A DNA stretch of 64,000 bases, taken from Hyalella azteca (taxonomy: Eukaryota; Arthropoda; Malacostraca; Amphipoda; Hyalellidae). The notes under the pieces are model-generated. The model ran no database searches. It was not told the DNA's origin and saw nothing but the letters and a program-made list of their open reading frames with translations. The stretch lies in NCBI RefSeq assembly GCF_000764305.2, contig NW_025946979.1:1-64000 (forward strand), given 5' to 3'. Below, piece by piece: positions 1-11,672 of this stretch (within the stretch, counting starts at the first letter, position 1; each line of letters starts with the position of its first letter). Both the position numbers and the translations under genes were made by a program.

Positions 1-289
1 CATGTCACATTATTATTTTTATTCCCTACACATTACCGTACACATTACTGTTATAACCATATACATGGAGTGCTATGCGGTTATTAGGGACATAGGGATG
101 AACGCAACAGATAAACCATGAAGTATTGTAAACATACTTCTTCATCTTCATAAAGAGTATCATAGGAAAACGAACTTTTCCCACAAAAACACTAAAAAGA
201 TCACAAACGCAGGCTCCAATATAATTCCAACACAAACACAAACAAGAACCAGAAGCAATAATGTACATATCATTATTGTATTGATGTGC

Positions 290-412
290 GCAACGAAGTG
301 GAGTTCAGTGCACTGGAGTGCGCAACGAAGTGGAGTTCGTTGCACTGGAGTGCGCGACGAAGTGGAGTTCAGTGCAGTGAGTGCGCAACGAAGTGGAGTT
401 CGTTGCACTGAG
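290..412. repeat. ~30 bp minisatellite, 4 units (family shared with 11.5 kb)
   Basis: Unit contains GTGCGCAACGAAGTGGAGTT followed by C(A/G)(T/G)TGCA. The same unit is repeated at 11528-11672. Open frames across it are repeat artefacts. Confidence 0.85.
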
Positions 413-540
413 ACCGATTTAATGATTTGGTATGAAGGTTAACCGATAGTCTACAACGCCTGGTAACGAGAGTTATATATACTCTCAGTATACGAAGGTA
501 AGCCATGAGGTACAGGAACTGTTGCAAATAATATTTACAT

Positions 541-668
541 CAGAAGGCCTGGTGACGAGAATAACGATCTTGCCTTGGTAACGATAATCGCCATCCCAGG
601 GTGGCTTGGTAACGATGATTACCATCCCAGGGTGGCTTGGTAACGATAATCACCATCCCAGGATGGCT
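541..668. repeat. 33 bp tandem repeat, ~3 units
   Basis: Units contain TTGGTAACGATAATC(A/G)CC followed by ATCCCAGG(G/A)TGGC. The corresponding part of the right duplicate (~9590-9640) carries a single unit, so the array changed in length after duplication. Confidence 0.75.
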
Positions 669-1435
669 GGCTCAAAGTAGCAAATGTACCTCAGGAGATT
701 AAACGGTGATTCAGACAAGGAAATGAAGGATTTAGGGCACGGGAATAAAACGAATTGTCATCAAGGAGTTCGCTTTAATAAATAGATATTTATTAAGCTG
801 AATTAGTATCCAAAATAAATGCCTGCTGAAAAACTTGAAAAGGGGAAATATAACTGGAAAGCTTGCTATAAGGCATGAAGCTCTCGACACTAACTTTAGA
901 ATTCACGCAAAACCAACTGTAAAATTCAGAAAATAGAGATTCATGAAATTACGAAATATTGATTTATTTTGAAAAAGAATAGGGAATGAAAGTAAACGAA
1001 GAGAGGCGATGCTGGACGGATAAGCGTGGTCTGCTTGAAGCTATTCAGCGCTGTGTTCAGAGAATGAATTTTAATACAGAAGACAAGGGTGAATTTTTGC
1101 CAGATTGTCATTTGAAAAAAAAACACTAATCAACATGCTGTACAGTTATTAAAAAGCTTGAAATTCAATCTGAAGGTTTGTTATTCATTTTTACCCAATA
1201 CTACATGGTAGAAAGTTTCTTTTAAAAACGCAAGCAAAACCCGCTCCTCAAATAAGAAGGATGCTCAAACCATCGTGGTTCAGATAATTTTGAATCGATC
1301 CATTTAACTTATTTAAGAAAAAAACGGTCAACTTTAAAAATTAAAGTAGTTTTTGGCAGACTGACGCCTTTTTTATAAAAAATGCCGCTTAAGGTTCAGG
1401 GCTTCCGGCTTCGGAGGGTTCAACTTGAGGGTTTG

Positions 1436-1635
1436 GTTTAGTAAGACTGTTCAATGTAAGACTGTTCAGCGTAAGACTGTTCAGTGTAAGCCTGTTCAGT
1501 GTAAGACTGTTCAGTGTTAGACTGTTCACTGTAAGACTATTCAGTGTCAGACTGTTCAGTGTAAGACTGTTCAGTGTAAGACTGTTCAGTGTAAGACTGT
1601 TCAGTGTAAGACTGTTCCCTGTAAAAGACTATTCA
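1436..1635. repeat. 15 bp tandem repeat, ~12 units
   Basis: Unit GTAAGACTGTTCAGT with few changes. The right duplicate (11893-11965) has only about four units. Confidence 0.85.
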
Positions 1636-1977
1636 CTGTTCAACAATGAGAAATCCTATAAGGGATTAACTCTAACTTTGTCTTTCACGGTGACCTGTGG
1701 AGATTTCTTTTAACACACAAACATTCAGTAGTAAGTAGTATTGGCTTCAAAATTATGAACAGTTTTGATTAATGTTAAAATTTTGATTTTAATTGCTTTT
1801 GATAAAATTATGCACCGTGGAATAATCGTATGCTTTCTCATACATAAACAACACGTGGAATCACCTCCCGTATGATTGGTATTTACATGGCATTTCTCGC
1901 CCTCAAAATGTGCAGGATTGCAAGCAGGAAACTTTCTAAAGGTTCAAGAAGGTGTGGCGAGAGCGGGAGCCTTCCTN

Positions 1978-2090
1978 TAATTGATAACAGTAAACATCTG
2001 AAAAGTAAAGCTGTAATTGATAACAGTAAACATCTGAAAAGTAAAGCTGTAATTGATAACAGTAAACATCTGAAAAGTAAAGCTGTATTT
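1978..2090. repeat. 36 bp tandem repeat, 3 units
   Basis: Units contain TAATTGATAACAGTAAACAT followed by CTGAAAAGTAAAGCTG. One and a half units occur at 13497-13550 in the right duplicate. Confidence 0.85.
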
Positions 2091-2254
2091 TATTGTAAAG
2101 CTGATAGAATATGCGTTTAGAAATTAATTTTTAAAGACAACACTTCTAAAGAATCCAGTGTCTCCGATGTTACACATGTACAATGAATTTCTAATTTTAT
2201 GTTCAAATATTCGAAAAAAGTAATTTTTACTTCTGTAATATTAAAAAATTATAT

Positions 2255-2575
2255 GCTCAAAATTATTTATTCTGTCAATTGATTCATGCATTGTCTCCGA
2301 TTTTACGCAAGTGTGCAAAATTTCAGATCGATTGGACAGGTAGAAGTGTATTGCATATCGATTATAAGATTTGTAGCAGGCAATTTTTTTAAAATTTATT
2401 TAATATTGAAAAAATCATGACTTTTTAAAATTATTTATTCTGTCAATTGATTCATGCATTGTCTGCAACTTTACGCGAGTGTGCAAAATTTCAGATCGAT
2501 TGAAGAGGTAGAAGTGTGTTAAATATCGATTATAAGATTTATTGTAGCAGATAAACAAACAAACAACAACAACAA
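2255..2575. repeat. Two diverged direct copies (~165 bp period) ending in a CAA-rich tail
   Basis: CAAAATTTCAGATCGATTG and flanking sequence recur at ~2315 and ~2480. The segment ends AACAAACAAACAACAACAAC, which looks like a non-LTR retrotransposon 3' UTR with its tail. No coding part was seen. Confidence 0.5.
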
Positions 2576-2649
2576 GTGAAGTTAAAGAGAAGTGTTGTAA
2601 AAATGTGAAAACAGTTCAACTAAATCTTCATTCATTGTAAAAACAGACA

Positions 2650-3005
2650 TTTGAGTCGAAGAGTAACGTATAGGTGGAAGCAGAGTAGAGGAAGTATAGA
2701 GTAGAAAAGGTTTGGTAGAAGAATTAGAGTAGCAAAATTAGAGTAGAAGAAGATGATGTTTAGGAGTATAAGTTGGGTAGAAGAAGTAGAGTAAAAGTAG
2801 AGGAGTCACGTAGAGGTAAAAGTATAGTAGAGTAGAAGAATTAAAGGAAAAGAAGTGGAATATAAGAAGCAGAAGACTCCCGTAGAAGGAGAAGTAGAGT
2901 AAAAGTAGAAGAGTCACGTTGAGGTAATAGTATAGTAGAAGAAGTAAAATAGAAGAAGAGGAATATAAGAAGCAGAAGACTCCGGTAGAAGAAGAAGTAG
3001 AGCAG
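2650..3005. repeat. Purine-rich GTAGAAGA-type repeat tract
   Basis: Imperfect units of GTAGAAGAAGTAGAGTA with larger-scale repetition (a ~110 bp period around the CAGAAGACTCC(C/G)GTAGAAG landmark). It abuts the 3' part of the transporter-like exon. Confidence 0.75.
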
Positions 3006-3211
3006 AAGACGGTAAAGACTTCGTACGAGTGCTAGAGCGGTGGCAGCGGCGACACAGGCGAGGCAGAGCAGCAGGGCCGCGGCCAAGCAGTACGCGGGCA
3101 GTTCCCCCAGCAGTCTGTACAGGGCACGGTAGGGGCTACCCTCGGCCGCCTGATGCCCGGTGCCCCGGTCACCCAGACTGTGACGGGTCATCAGCTCGCA
3201 GTAACATAGGC
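2841..3211 (-). CDS. SLC7/CAT-like transporter exon running into a pyrimidine repeat (3' boundary uncertain)
   Basis: The acceptor TTTTTTTCTTCATCAG opens an exon encoding LCYCELMTRHSLGDRGTG, then EGSPYRALYRLLGELPAYC and two hydrophobic stretches ending near LVRSLYRLL (~3010). In transporters of this family the same stretch reads LCYAEFG...GSAY.Y.Y.T.GEL.AF, so the order of motifs fits. The usual tryptophan-containing GWN segment is replaced. After ~3010 the frame continues through the (CTTCTTCTA)-type repeat to a stop at 2841. Whether that low-complexity tail is coding, or a donor was lost or hidden near 3010-3030, is undecided. Remaining exons would lie to the left. Confidence 0.42.
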
Positions 3212-3629
3212 CTGATGAAGAAAAAAATTATTGATAGATAAATGCCTAAATAATTTCACAAAATAAATCCATAAACAAGTGAGACTGGCAGATGAATCCT
3301 TAAAGATTTATATAGTGTGGCTAATATATACGACTAACAGATAACTCTTAAGACAAATTATAAAATGGTTATTGATAATAATTCGAAACAACTGAATTAA
3401 AAAGCACATATACTTATTTTGACATACATTGAAACTCGGGGTGTCAGACGTCAATGCAAACTTCATAAAAAACTTATATTTTTCGTTGCCAGTAAGCAAA
3501 TGCTGAGCAGACCCAAGTATTTTCTGAGCGGACCTTTGAACCCAAAGTTACGGTCAACATTTAACTCACGATCGTCTCCAGATTTGTTTAGAATTTCCCC
3601 AGGTATCCAGAGATAAAAAATGCCGATAA

Positions 3630-3835
3630 AAAATGATGAACGTTGTTTCAACGAAATCAACTCGTAAACAATCTTGTTTGAACGAGCTCGTATTCGTAAG
3701 CAGCGTTGTTTTAACGAAATTAACTCGTAATCAATGTTGTTTCAACTAAGTTAACTCGTGATCAACGTTCTTTCAATGAAATAAAATCTTCTTTTCTTTC
3801 AAAATAAAATGAAACTCGTAATCAATGTTATTTAA
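3630..3835. repeat. ~36 bp degenerate tandem repeat
   Basis: Units contain TTGTTTCAACGAAATTAACT followed by CGTAATCAACG, about five imperfect copies. Confidence 0.65.
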
Positions 3836-3839
3836 ACGT

Positions 3840-4925
3840 CAATTCCCAGGAAGAAGGTTCTTGAGAACGTTCTCTCAAGCAACGTCATCACTCGCTTAGG
3901 TTTTTCAAACAAGTTTTCAGTCAATTTTTAGTTCAACTTAATTGGTTGACTAAGAAAGTTTGCTGTCGTTGATGTTTTGAGTTGGGTGCAGCTTTACTGA
4001 TTCACCTTTCATGTCTACACCCAAAAACGGAGACATAAAATTTTAAATTTTGCTTTACAAGTTAAAGTGTACCTGATTGGGGGGTAAACTCTTTGGAAAG
4101 TGAACACGGAAGTTTGATATTAATGATCACGTTATGCTGATATGGATATTTATTTAACCGATTTTCGCACCTATTTATGAACAATCTGATAACATTCTAA
4201 CTCAAAATGCCTTCAAAATATTCACACTGAAAAGTGCTTCAAGTTCTTTTAAAAAGTGCTTGCTTCTTCTTCCATATTATAACTCCACAAGCTCACGTAT
4301 ATTTACTAATACCAACATTACCTAAACATTGAGAACAGTAAACACTTCATCTTTTCTAAACATAATAGTCGTTGGATAAGGACAGTCATTAAAGATTCAT
4401 TTTCTCCTTTAATTTTTGACTGTTTACTCGAATATCGAGAATATTGATGGTGGCTCACTGGAGGAACCTTTGCTTTGAACACACATCACGTGTTTGTTTC
4501 GAAGCGTATCATCGATGCGCATCATCAATTCCAAATATTTTGGAATTGCCGAAATATTTTTAATCGTTGTTAACTACCACATACGAGTTACGTAAATAAA
4601 TTATATTACGGTTTTTATGGCAATACGGAATGATGAGGCTCTGATGCTTTAGAAAGATCAGCGCGATAAAAAATTAAAAATCCCTTTCAGATTTTAAAGG
4701 AAACGCGACTTTTCCTTCGCTACGTTCCTTTCCTGGGCGCGACGCTTGCACTAAATGTCGACATCGAAGATGTCGCATTCTGTACACAACTTTTGCTACA
4801 AAAACTGTAGTGGATAAAAATTTGAACATTGAACGATTATTTAAAGAAAATATTTATCGATTTGAGGAAAATGTGTTCACTTAAAAAATGCAATTTCACA
4901 ATTTGCTGCAGAAAAACCATGACGT
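3840..4925. other. AT-rich intergenic or intronic stretch, nothing recognised
   Basis: No gene, repeat array or RNA was recognised. It lies within the intron of the transporter-like gene if that model is right. Confidence 0.5.
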
Positions 4926-5309
4926 TTATGGGTCAGAGTGAGAATAATAACGTTGAATTGTTAAAGGGTAAAAACAAGAACGTTTAATAGTGCGGGGTAC
5001 CTTTGGTCCGATTAAAAAGCAATGACGTTGAAGGTTCCAGGTAAATAACGACGATGGTTCAGGGTAAAAGTAATGACGGTTGAGGTTCAGGGTAAAAGCT
5101 ATAGATGATGGGATGATGGTCCGGGGTAAAAAATGCTGTTGGCAGTTACGGGTAAAAAATTAAGCAGATACAACTGGATAAAATAATGACCGTGATTGTT
5201 ACAGGACAAAAACAGTGGAGACGTTTGATGGGTTAAGGTAATAAAAATGTCGTTTGATGGTTCAGTGTAACAACATTGATGTTCGATTGTTCAGGATCAG
5301 AACGATAAG

Positions 5310-6062
5310 GTTGTTGTTGTTGTTGATGTTCCCCGAGCCCCGGTCACGCCAGGAAGCCCGCGCCGCGCAAGAAAGCCGCCACCCGAGCCGGGCTCGGACC
5401 ATAGCTGCGCGATGGATGTTATGCCTGCCCGGAGCCTGGGTGCTGCCAGCTCCGGGCACTCCAGCAAAAGATGCTTGACCATGGTTGAATTAATTCAAAC
5501 AATGGTATTAATTCAACCATGGTATTAAATCAACCATGATGCTTGACGGTGTGGGGGAGTGAATGACATTGGGGGCACAGGTCTGTTTGAGTGCTGTCCA
5601 GGCGGTGTTTGTAAGAGTATAGTGAGGGATGGTGACCGCAGCGAAGTCTGCTGAGGTGCACCATGTCCGCACGGCTCAACTGCTGCTCTGTATGGCTAAT
5701 GTCTGGCGGTATATCATCTATGTTGTTGTTGATTGGTTTATTAGAGAGTGCGTTCCAGGTTAGGTGTGCGTATATGTTTGATGAAGTTGGCTCAGTCTGT
5801 GGGTGGGGCTAAAGAATTAAGTATTGTGAGATACTAGTAGTTGTATGAAGTGTTACCTTCTGGTCTGGGTGTACGGGGTAGGTACTGAAAGTGATGGCAG
5901 GGGCTGAAGAGGTTGTAGAGTGCTGACGCAAAGAATTGGACGCTTCTCATGTCTAGGTGTTCTTTCATAGAGAGGACTTTGGTTTCTGCGTGGACGTGAC
6001 TGTATGGTGTGGTTCGGGTGCTGCAAAGTGCGATTCTGAGTGCTGTGTTTTGCATGGTTTGT
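5310..6062 (-). mobile_element. 5'-truncated, degraded non-LTR retrotransposon with CAA tail
   Basis: Minus-strand remnant of the end of a reverse-transcriptase polyprotein. The first part begins MQNTALRIALCSTRTTP and includes HAETKVLSMKEHLDMR. A later part contains RLRCGHHPSLYSYKHRLDS, CPQCHSLPHTVKH and LLECPELAAPR, the cysteine/histidine-rich C-terminal signature seen after reverse transcriptase in Jockey-like elements. Stops and frameshifts show it is dead. It ends in (CAA)n and is flanked by an imperfect 11 bp duplication (5299-5309 and 6063-6073, one mismatch). It landed inside a degenerate minisatellite (~4930-5300 and 6060-6190). Confidence 0.72.
5480..5537. mobile_element. 58 bp palindromic insert with 10 bp target duplication
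   Basis: Interrupts the retrotransposon frame between HTVKH and LLLECP. GATGCTTGAC occurs on both sides (5470-5479 and 5538-5547). The insert contains the perfect 15 bp inverted pair CATGGTTGAATTAAT / ATTAATTCAACCATG and a third partial arm. Removing it and one duplicate restores continuity, so it is a younger, non-autonomous insertion. Confidence 0.65.
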
Positions 6063-6305
6063 AGAACGATGAGGTTGATGGTTCAGATCAAGAAAAATAA
6101 GTTTTCAAGACCAGAAAAAAACAACGACGTTCGATTGTTCAGAGTAAAAGCAATGACGCTGATGGTTCAGGGTTTAAAACGCTAAATTTTCATGTATAAT
6201 GTTAAAGCTTAACGACGATTTCATCATCATAATGGCTGCCGATAGTACCCTGTAACACTGATACAAAAATAATTTGTATTAATAATAGCAGAACATGAGC
6301 CTGAC

Positions 6306-6450
6306 CTGCAAGTAGTGCGAGGAGCCCTCCCAGCAGTAGGGCGGAGGGGGCGTGGGGCCCCACAACGACGCCCCCCACCACCGCCACACTGAGGGGGGCG
6401 GCCACCCCCAGGCTGCGCTGCACCACCCACCACAGACTCGCACCGTTGCC
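6306..6450 (-). CDS. SLC7/CAT-like amino-acid transporter exon (partial gene)
   Basis: Strongly GC-rich exon between the acceptor CGACATTTAG and the donor TTGCAG|GTCAGG. Encodes GNGASLWWVVQRSLGVAAPL, SVAVVGGVVVGPHAPSALLL and GGLLALLAG, ending phase 1. It joins in phase to the exon at 3211 to give LLAGLCYCEL, which resembles the LAGLCYAEF junction of cationic amino-acid transporters (SLC7A1-4 group). VVGGVVVGPHAPSALLL matches the preceding transmembrane region (VAGPA...ISFLIA). It is divergent. Exons 5' of it were not found, and the gene could be decayed. Confidence 0.45.
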
Positions 6451-6459
6451 CTAAATGTC

Positions 6460-8810
6460 GGGAATTATTGCAGCATTATTGATAGTTTTTGTTCCTATAA
6501 AACTTAATTTCTGTAATTTCTTCATATATAACTTGATTTTTTACATCTTTTTGTAAATGAATTAATTTATTTAACCTCTTCACATTCGGCTTTATTTTTT
6601 TAACCTTTTCGTGTATAACATGATTTACCTAATATGTTCTTGTATAATAAATTGAATTTCATATTTTTATAATGAACTCATTTCGCTTTTATAACTAGTT
6701 CTATAACGTATATAAATGCTATTGTTAAATCCCTTGCATAACCTGAAATTTATTTATACAGTAAAATACCTTCTAATACAAAGTATTAATTAGTTGGCTC
6801 ATGTTTTATCAACCATGACACTTGAATTGTTTTTGCTATCATTATGGTTTTTTACTGTAAGTTATTACAAACCTAATCTTAAATTTAAATTTTAATCTTA
6901 TTTACTTCCAAGATGATAAAACATTTTGGTTGAAATTTAAGAGACTTACACCTGGGGACTTGACGCGCAAGACAAACAGAATATTTTTATGGAGACGTCA
7001 ACTGACTCGGAAATTGAATAAGGAAGCTTCTCGTAATTGCATCAACATTTTACACAGGTATGTTCTTGAGTGTAGTGAGAGTTGAAAATACATGTAGTGC
7101 AATAGTGCTGGAGATCTTAGTTGTGCAGGGTACAGGAAATGAACTTCTTCCATGTTTGTTGATGCTAAGATGGAGGGTCGACGAAAAAATAACACCGGTA
7201 TTGTCGAGCGCTAATATTAAACAGTGTGAATTTAATACGATATTCATGGTTTTCGCACGAATTGATATCTTTTAATAAACAATATTATTTATTTTCACAT
7301 GCAGTAATAAATAAATACCAAGAGTCGTGGTTTTCGCGCACATAAAAATTATTTACCCTTAATTAATAACATGAAAATTATTTTAAATTATAAATAGCAC
7401 AGGGCATTATTTGATCGAGAATTAAGTCGACGAGCATCAAGCAGGAAAGCCTAATAGGATATTCATAATATTACACATAGTCTGAACAAGCTGACTGTAT
7501 TCAACAATCTTTTTAGATGCTCCAGAAATACTCTAAACCAAAGCATGAGTAAAGCCTGTAAATTTAAATAAGAATAAACTATAAAAATTTAACAAAATTC
7601 AATTTTAATTGCGAGCACTCATTAGAAATAAGCGTCAAAAGAAATTATTTTTCCTAAAAAAGTGCAACAAATTTTAATAATTAATTTGAAGTATCGTTGT
7701 AGTTTGCATTGAAGACACTTCAAGGCTTAAAAAACCAACACCTATAAAGGTGCCTCTCTCTACAATCTCATTAAGAATCGGTGAATAATATCTTTCTGAA
7801 CCTAAGAATTTAAGTTATAAACTTTTCTTGATGCGATAATGTTATTCTAAGAAGGCATAAAGGTTTTAATGAATGAAGATGAATTTTGATCAGTTAACTG
7901 TTAATGATTCGCAACGACTGTTCATAGTCACGACGACTATTTTGGTCGCGCCGAATGGTAAATGATCGCTAAGAATTTTTTTAAGTCACGTCGAATGTTA
8001 ATAAGTCTTCGTCTATTAACCTCGAAAAAAGTAATCTTCACCCAGACGTTCGTCAGAATATCTCAAAGTGAAAAAACATTTGTTCTTCTATTCCAATAAA
8101 TTATACTGAAAATGTACCTATAAAAATAAAAAAACTGTGCGAGTTGAGGATTCGAAAAGCAAATGACTGTATAGATATTTACTCACTTTATTCATTTTTT
8201 ATACAATTTCTATTTCTATAGGCACGTATGAACTTTGATTCTTAATTTAAATTTAATCCAAAATTTTTGATTTCATGGTTGGCTTTAAGAAATTTGTATC
8301 TAATAATTTATATTTTTCTGTCCATGTGGACACAGGTTTTAATGCGCACGGTTGGCAGAGGCCGTTAAATATTAGCACCGAAACGTAAATTTAAATTATA
8401 ACATTCCAGCATTTCGATGTTGCAACACACGCACAACGAAATTTGAAGTCTACGGAAACTGAACCCCAGGTTTTATTTATTTTATTGGCAATAAAATTTA
8501 GCACTTTTGTAATTTGATTACTACAGTAAGCACACAAGACTCAACAAGTTTTTCTCATCAAGAAAAAAATAACTCTTATATTTACTACAGAAGAACGGAA
8601 CATTAGAACAAATTTTACATAATCAATAGACTTACAAAGAACCTCTATATTGTCATTAAAATTATTTCCCAGTGAAGTATTTAAGTTTCAATTCAATTAA
8701 ACGTGGAGAAGCTTTTGCAACAAAGTGAAGCTACAAGTCTTACTATCAATGATAACCTTAATGATACTATAAATATGGTGCACTAAAGAGATAAAATAAA
8801 TAAGAAAAAG
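6460..8810. other. AT-rich stretch without a recognised gene
   Basis: Short open frames occur on both strands at 6998-7275 but mirror one another and match nothing known. The 5' exons of the transporter-like gene would be expected to the right of 6450 but were not found. Confidence 0.5.
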
Positions 8811-8812
8811 CT

Positions 8813-8945
8813 NGTCGCGTGTTAATCAGAGTCGAGTAGCCGGTTAATCAGAGTCGAGTCTCGTGTTAATGAGGATTGAGTCGCCCGTTAATGAGGATCG
8901 AGTCGCTGGTTAACAAGAGTCGAGTCGCTGGTTAATGAGAGTGCC
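8813..8945. repeat. 22 bp tandem repeat, ~6 units, preceded by an N
   Basis: Units of GAGTCGCTGGTTAATGAGAG with variants. An ambiguous base at 8813 marks the array edge, so the array length in the assembly may be unreliable. Confidence 0.8.
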
Positions 8946-10277
8946 CCGACAATGAGCTGCCAGCCCAGCCAAAGCGAGGCTTTGATCGAGCCAGAAAACT
9001 CAAGTTTTTGTGATCCTTAAAACGATGTGAATTTTGCGGCAGTTTGGCAAATATTTTTACATTTTAGGTTGTACTTGCTATAACAAAACACGTAAACCAT
9101 TTTCTTTTATACATGCATATTTTTATACACAATCTTTCAATTCTCAAATAAATACATACATGCTGAAAATAATAGAAATTTTGGTTTGTTTCGGTAATGC
9201 CTTCTATATAAGATATTCAACCGTCGAAAATTAGTATTTGGTCCACGTTCGAATATCTCGTGAAAGATACTTCCTCAGTAGCCATTTCATCTTTCTTCAA
9301 TTCTTTTTCCACATACTCGAGCGAAAAAAGCAATTTGATTGATCGTTATTATTCAACAGTCGTGTGAACAGTGGAGTATCAGCGGCTGGTCAAAGAACAT
9401 CAATGGAGTTAAAGAAACAGAGGGCAAAGGTGAAGAAAGGACCGATTTAATGATTTGGTATGAAGGTTAACCGATAGTCCACAGCGCCTGGTAACGAGAG
9501 ATACTCTCAGTAGACGAAGGTAAGCCCTGAGGTTACGGGTAAAGAAACTGTTGCAATTAATATTTACATCAGAGGCCTGGTGAAGAGAATTACAATCTTG
9601 GTTGGTAACGATAATCACCATCCCAGGATGGCTGACTTAAAGTAGCAAATGTTCCTCAGCAGAATAAACGGTGATTCAGACAAGGAAATCAAGGATTTGG
9701 GAGCGGGAATGTAACGAATTGTCATCAAGGAGTTCGTTTTAATAAATAGGTAGATATTCATGAAGCTGAGTTAGAACCCAAAATAAATGCCTGCTGAAAA
9801 ACTCGAAGAAGGGAAATATAACTGGAAAGCTTGCTTGACATAAAAAAATGACAAATCGCACTTTAAAATGAGAGAGAACAGCGGACGCATTTCTGTCTCG
9901 ACGATTTTTGCAGCAAAAACAACTGAATTTCTTTTTCCATTGTAAATGCAATGAAAATAATCAAACGAAGACTTAGATAAAATATGATATGGAACTTACG
10001 AAGTGAATTGAGACAAAATGCCGAGGCATGAAGCTTTCGACACAAACTTTAGAAATCACGCGCAACCAACTATAAAATTCGCAAAATAGAGATTCATGCA
10101 ATGGAAAATTACGGATAATTGATTTATAGTGAAAAAGAATAGGGAATTTAAGTTAACGAAGAGAGATGATGTTGGAAGATAAGCGTGGTCTCCTTGAGGC
10201 TATTCAGCGTTGTGTTCAGAGAATGAATTTTCATACAGAAGACAAGGGTGAATTTTGCCTGATGTCATTTGAAAAAA

Positions 10278-10422
10278 TATAACTTAGTACTCACTGCAGT
10301 GAGTGACAGAGAGCGCATTTTTTCGTCGACGAAAATGTGAAATCACGGACAGACGGACGGACAGACAGACGGACATGACGAGCACAATAGCGCCTTTTTT
10401 CCATGAATGAGTAAATGCGCTA
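10278..10422 (+). mobile_element. Palindrome-rich MITE-like element, copy 1
   Basis: Starts TATAACTTAGTACTCACTGC and ends AAATGCGCTA. Contains the palindromes ACTCACTGCAGTGAGT and TCGTCGACGA, a GACGGACGGACAGACAGAC run, and an inverted GCGCATTTT/AAAATGCGC-type pair at the two shoulders. The left duplicate has an uninterrupted A-tract at this point, so the ends and the insertion event are visible directly. Confidence 0.8.
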
Positions 10423-10673
10423 AAAAGGCACTAACATGCTGTTCAGTTTTGAAAAGTTTGAAATTCAGTCTGAAGGTTTGGTTATTCATTTTTACCCAAG
10501 AGTAAATAGTAGAAAGTTTCGCTTACAGAACGCAAGTAAAACCCGCTCCTTAAATCAGAAAGATGCTCAAACCATCGTGTTTCAGATAATTTGGAACAGA
10601 TCCATTTACCTTGTTTAAGAAAAAACAGTCAAATTTCAAAATAAAAGTAGTTTTTGGCCGACGGAGGCCTTTA

Positions 10674-10817
10674 TAGCGCATTTTCTTATTTATGGAAAAA
10701 AGGCGCTATTGTTCTCGCCATGTCCATCCGTCCGTCTGTCTATCTGTCCGTGACTTAACGTTTTCGTCGACGAGAAAATGCGCCTCTGTCACTCACTTCA
10801 GTGAGTACTGAGTTATA
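10674..10817 (-). mobile_element. Palindrome-rich MITE-like element, copy 2 (inverted)
   Basis: Same element as at 10278 in the opposite orientation. The equivalent place in the left duplicate (~1368) is an empty T-tract. It includes the GTCCGTCTGTC run and the TCGTCGACGA palindrome. Confidence 0.8.
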
Positions 10818-11527
10818 TTTTTTATAAAAATGGCCGCTTAAGGTTCAGGACTTCCGGCTTCGGAGGGTTCAACTTGAGGGTTTGGTTTGCTAAAATGTGC
10901 TTAGGGTTCCGTTAAAAGTCTCAGCTCTCTACAGGAAAACTTTAACTCAGCTTAGGAGCAGTTAACTATAAAAAGATAAAAAGATTTGACAAGTATTCTA
11001 AGTGGACAAAAATTCTTCTCGAAAATCCCGGTCCACACATTAAATGACTTTTCATCGTAACGAAAGATGGTCGAGATACTGTTTTAAAATGTGGTTAATG
11101 CATTCATACAAACTATCATGAAGAAGAAAAAATCTGCATGCAGTGTTTATAAGCAGCTTCAATATTTATGTATGGTTAATAAAATATATTATATAAAATT
11201 AATGTACAAATTTTATTTGTCGTTTCACATCTACAGTCGTTCAATACAGAATTTATATTTCTTTCAAAACCGTTTCAGATTAAAACCGCTGAGCTAATTT
11301 ATGCATTTACAATCCTATACAGAACACTCAAATTCAAAGCTAATTCTCGCGAGTCAAAGTTCATTTGAAATCCAAACAAGGACTTGAAAAAAAATCATAA
11401 AAATGCAAATAAATAGAAGATTTTTGCGAGGGGCGCTGTTCAATAAAGCGTTCATATATGGAGCGCCAACACAATAACTCTGATTGCGCCTCCAAACTTG
11501 GGGCGAATTTGACCTCCGCGAGCGGCA

Positions 11528-11672
11528 TCAGTGCAGTGAGTGCGCAACGAAGTGGAGTTCGTTGCACTGGAGTGCGCGACGAAGTGGAGTTCAGTGCAGT
11601 GAGTGCGCAACGAAGTGGAGTTGAGTGCACTGGAGTGCGCAACCAAGTGGAGTTCGTTGCACTATAGTGCGC
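11528..11672. repeat. ~30 bp minisatellite, ~5 units (same family as 290-412)
   Basis: Same GTGCGCAACGAAGTGGAGTT units as at the left end of the window. It lies inside the right copy of the segmental duplication but in a different position relative to the other blocks, which indicates rearrangement. Confidence 0.85.

Larger units (their letters stand above)
405..2200 (+). repeat. Segmental duplication, left copy
   Basis: Collinear in blocks with 9440-13660. 409-870 matches 9440-9835, 880-1330 matches 10025-10640, 1380-1440 matches 10830-10890, 1625-1976 matches 11945-12297 almost exactly, and 1978-2200 matches 13497-13660. An ambiguous base (N, 1977) sits exactly where 1.2 kb present in the right copy is missing here. 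No gene was recognised in it. Confidence 0.85.
4930..6190. repeat. Degenerate ~30 bp minisatellite split by the retrotransposon
   Basis: Recurring GATGGTTCAGGGTAAAA-like units with ATGACG between them, from 4930 to 5300 and again from 6060 to 6190. Heavily diverged. The retrotransposon fills the gap between the two halves. Confidence 0.6.

Noticed and set aside
5254..5482. Overlapping open frames on both strands treated as genes
   Set aside because: They are frames of the same decayed retrotransposon end, interrupted by the palindromic insert.
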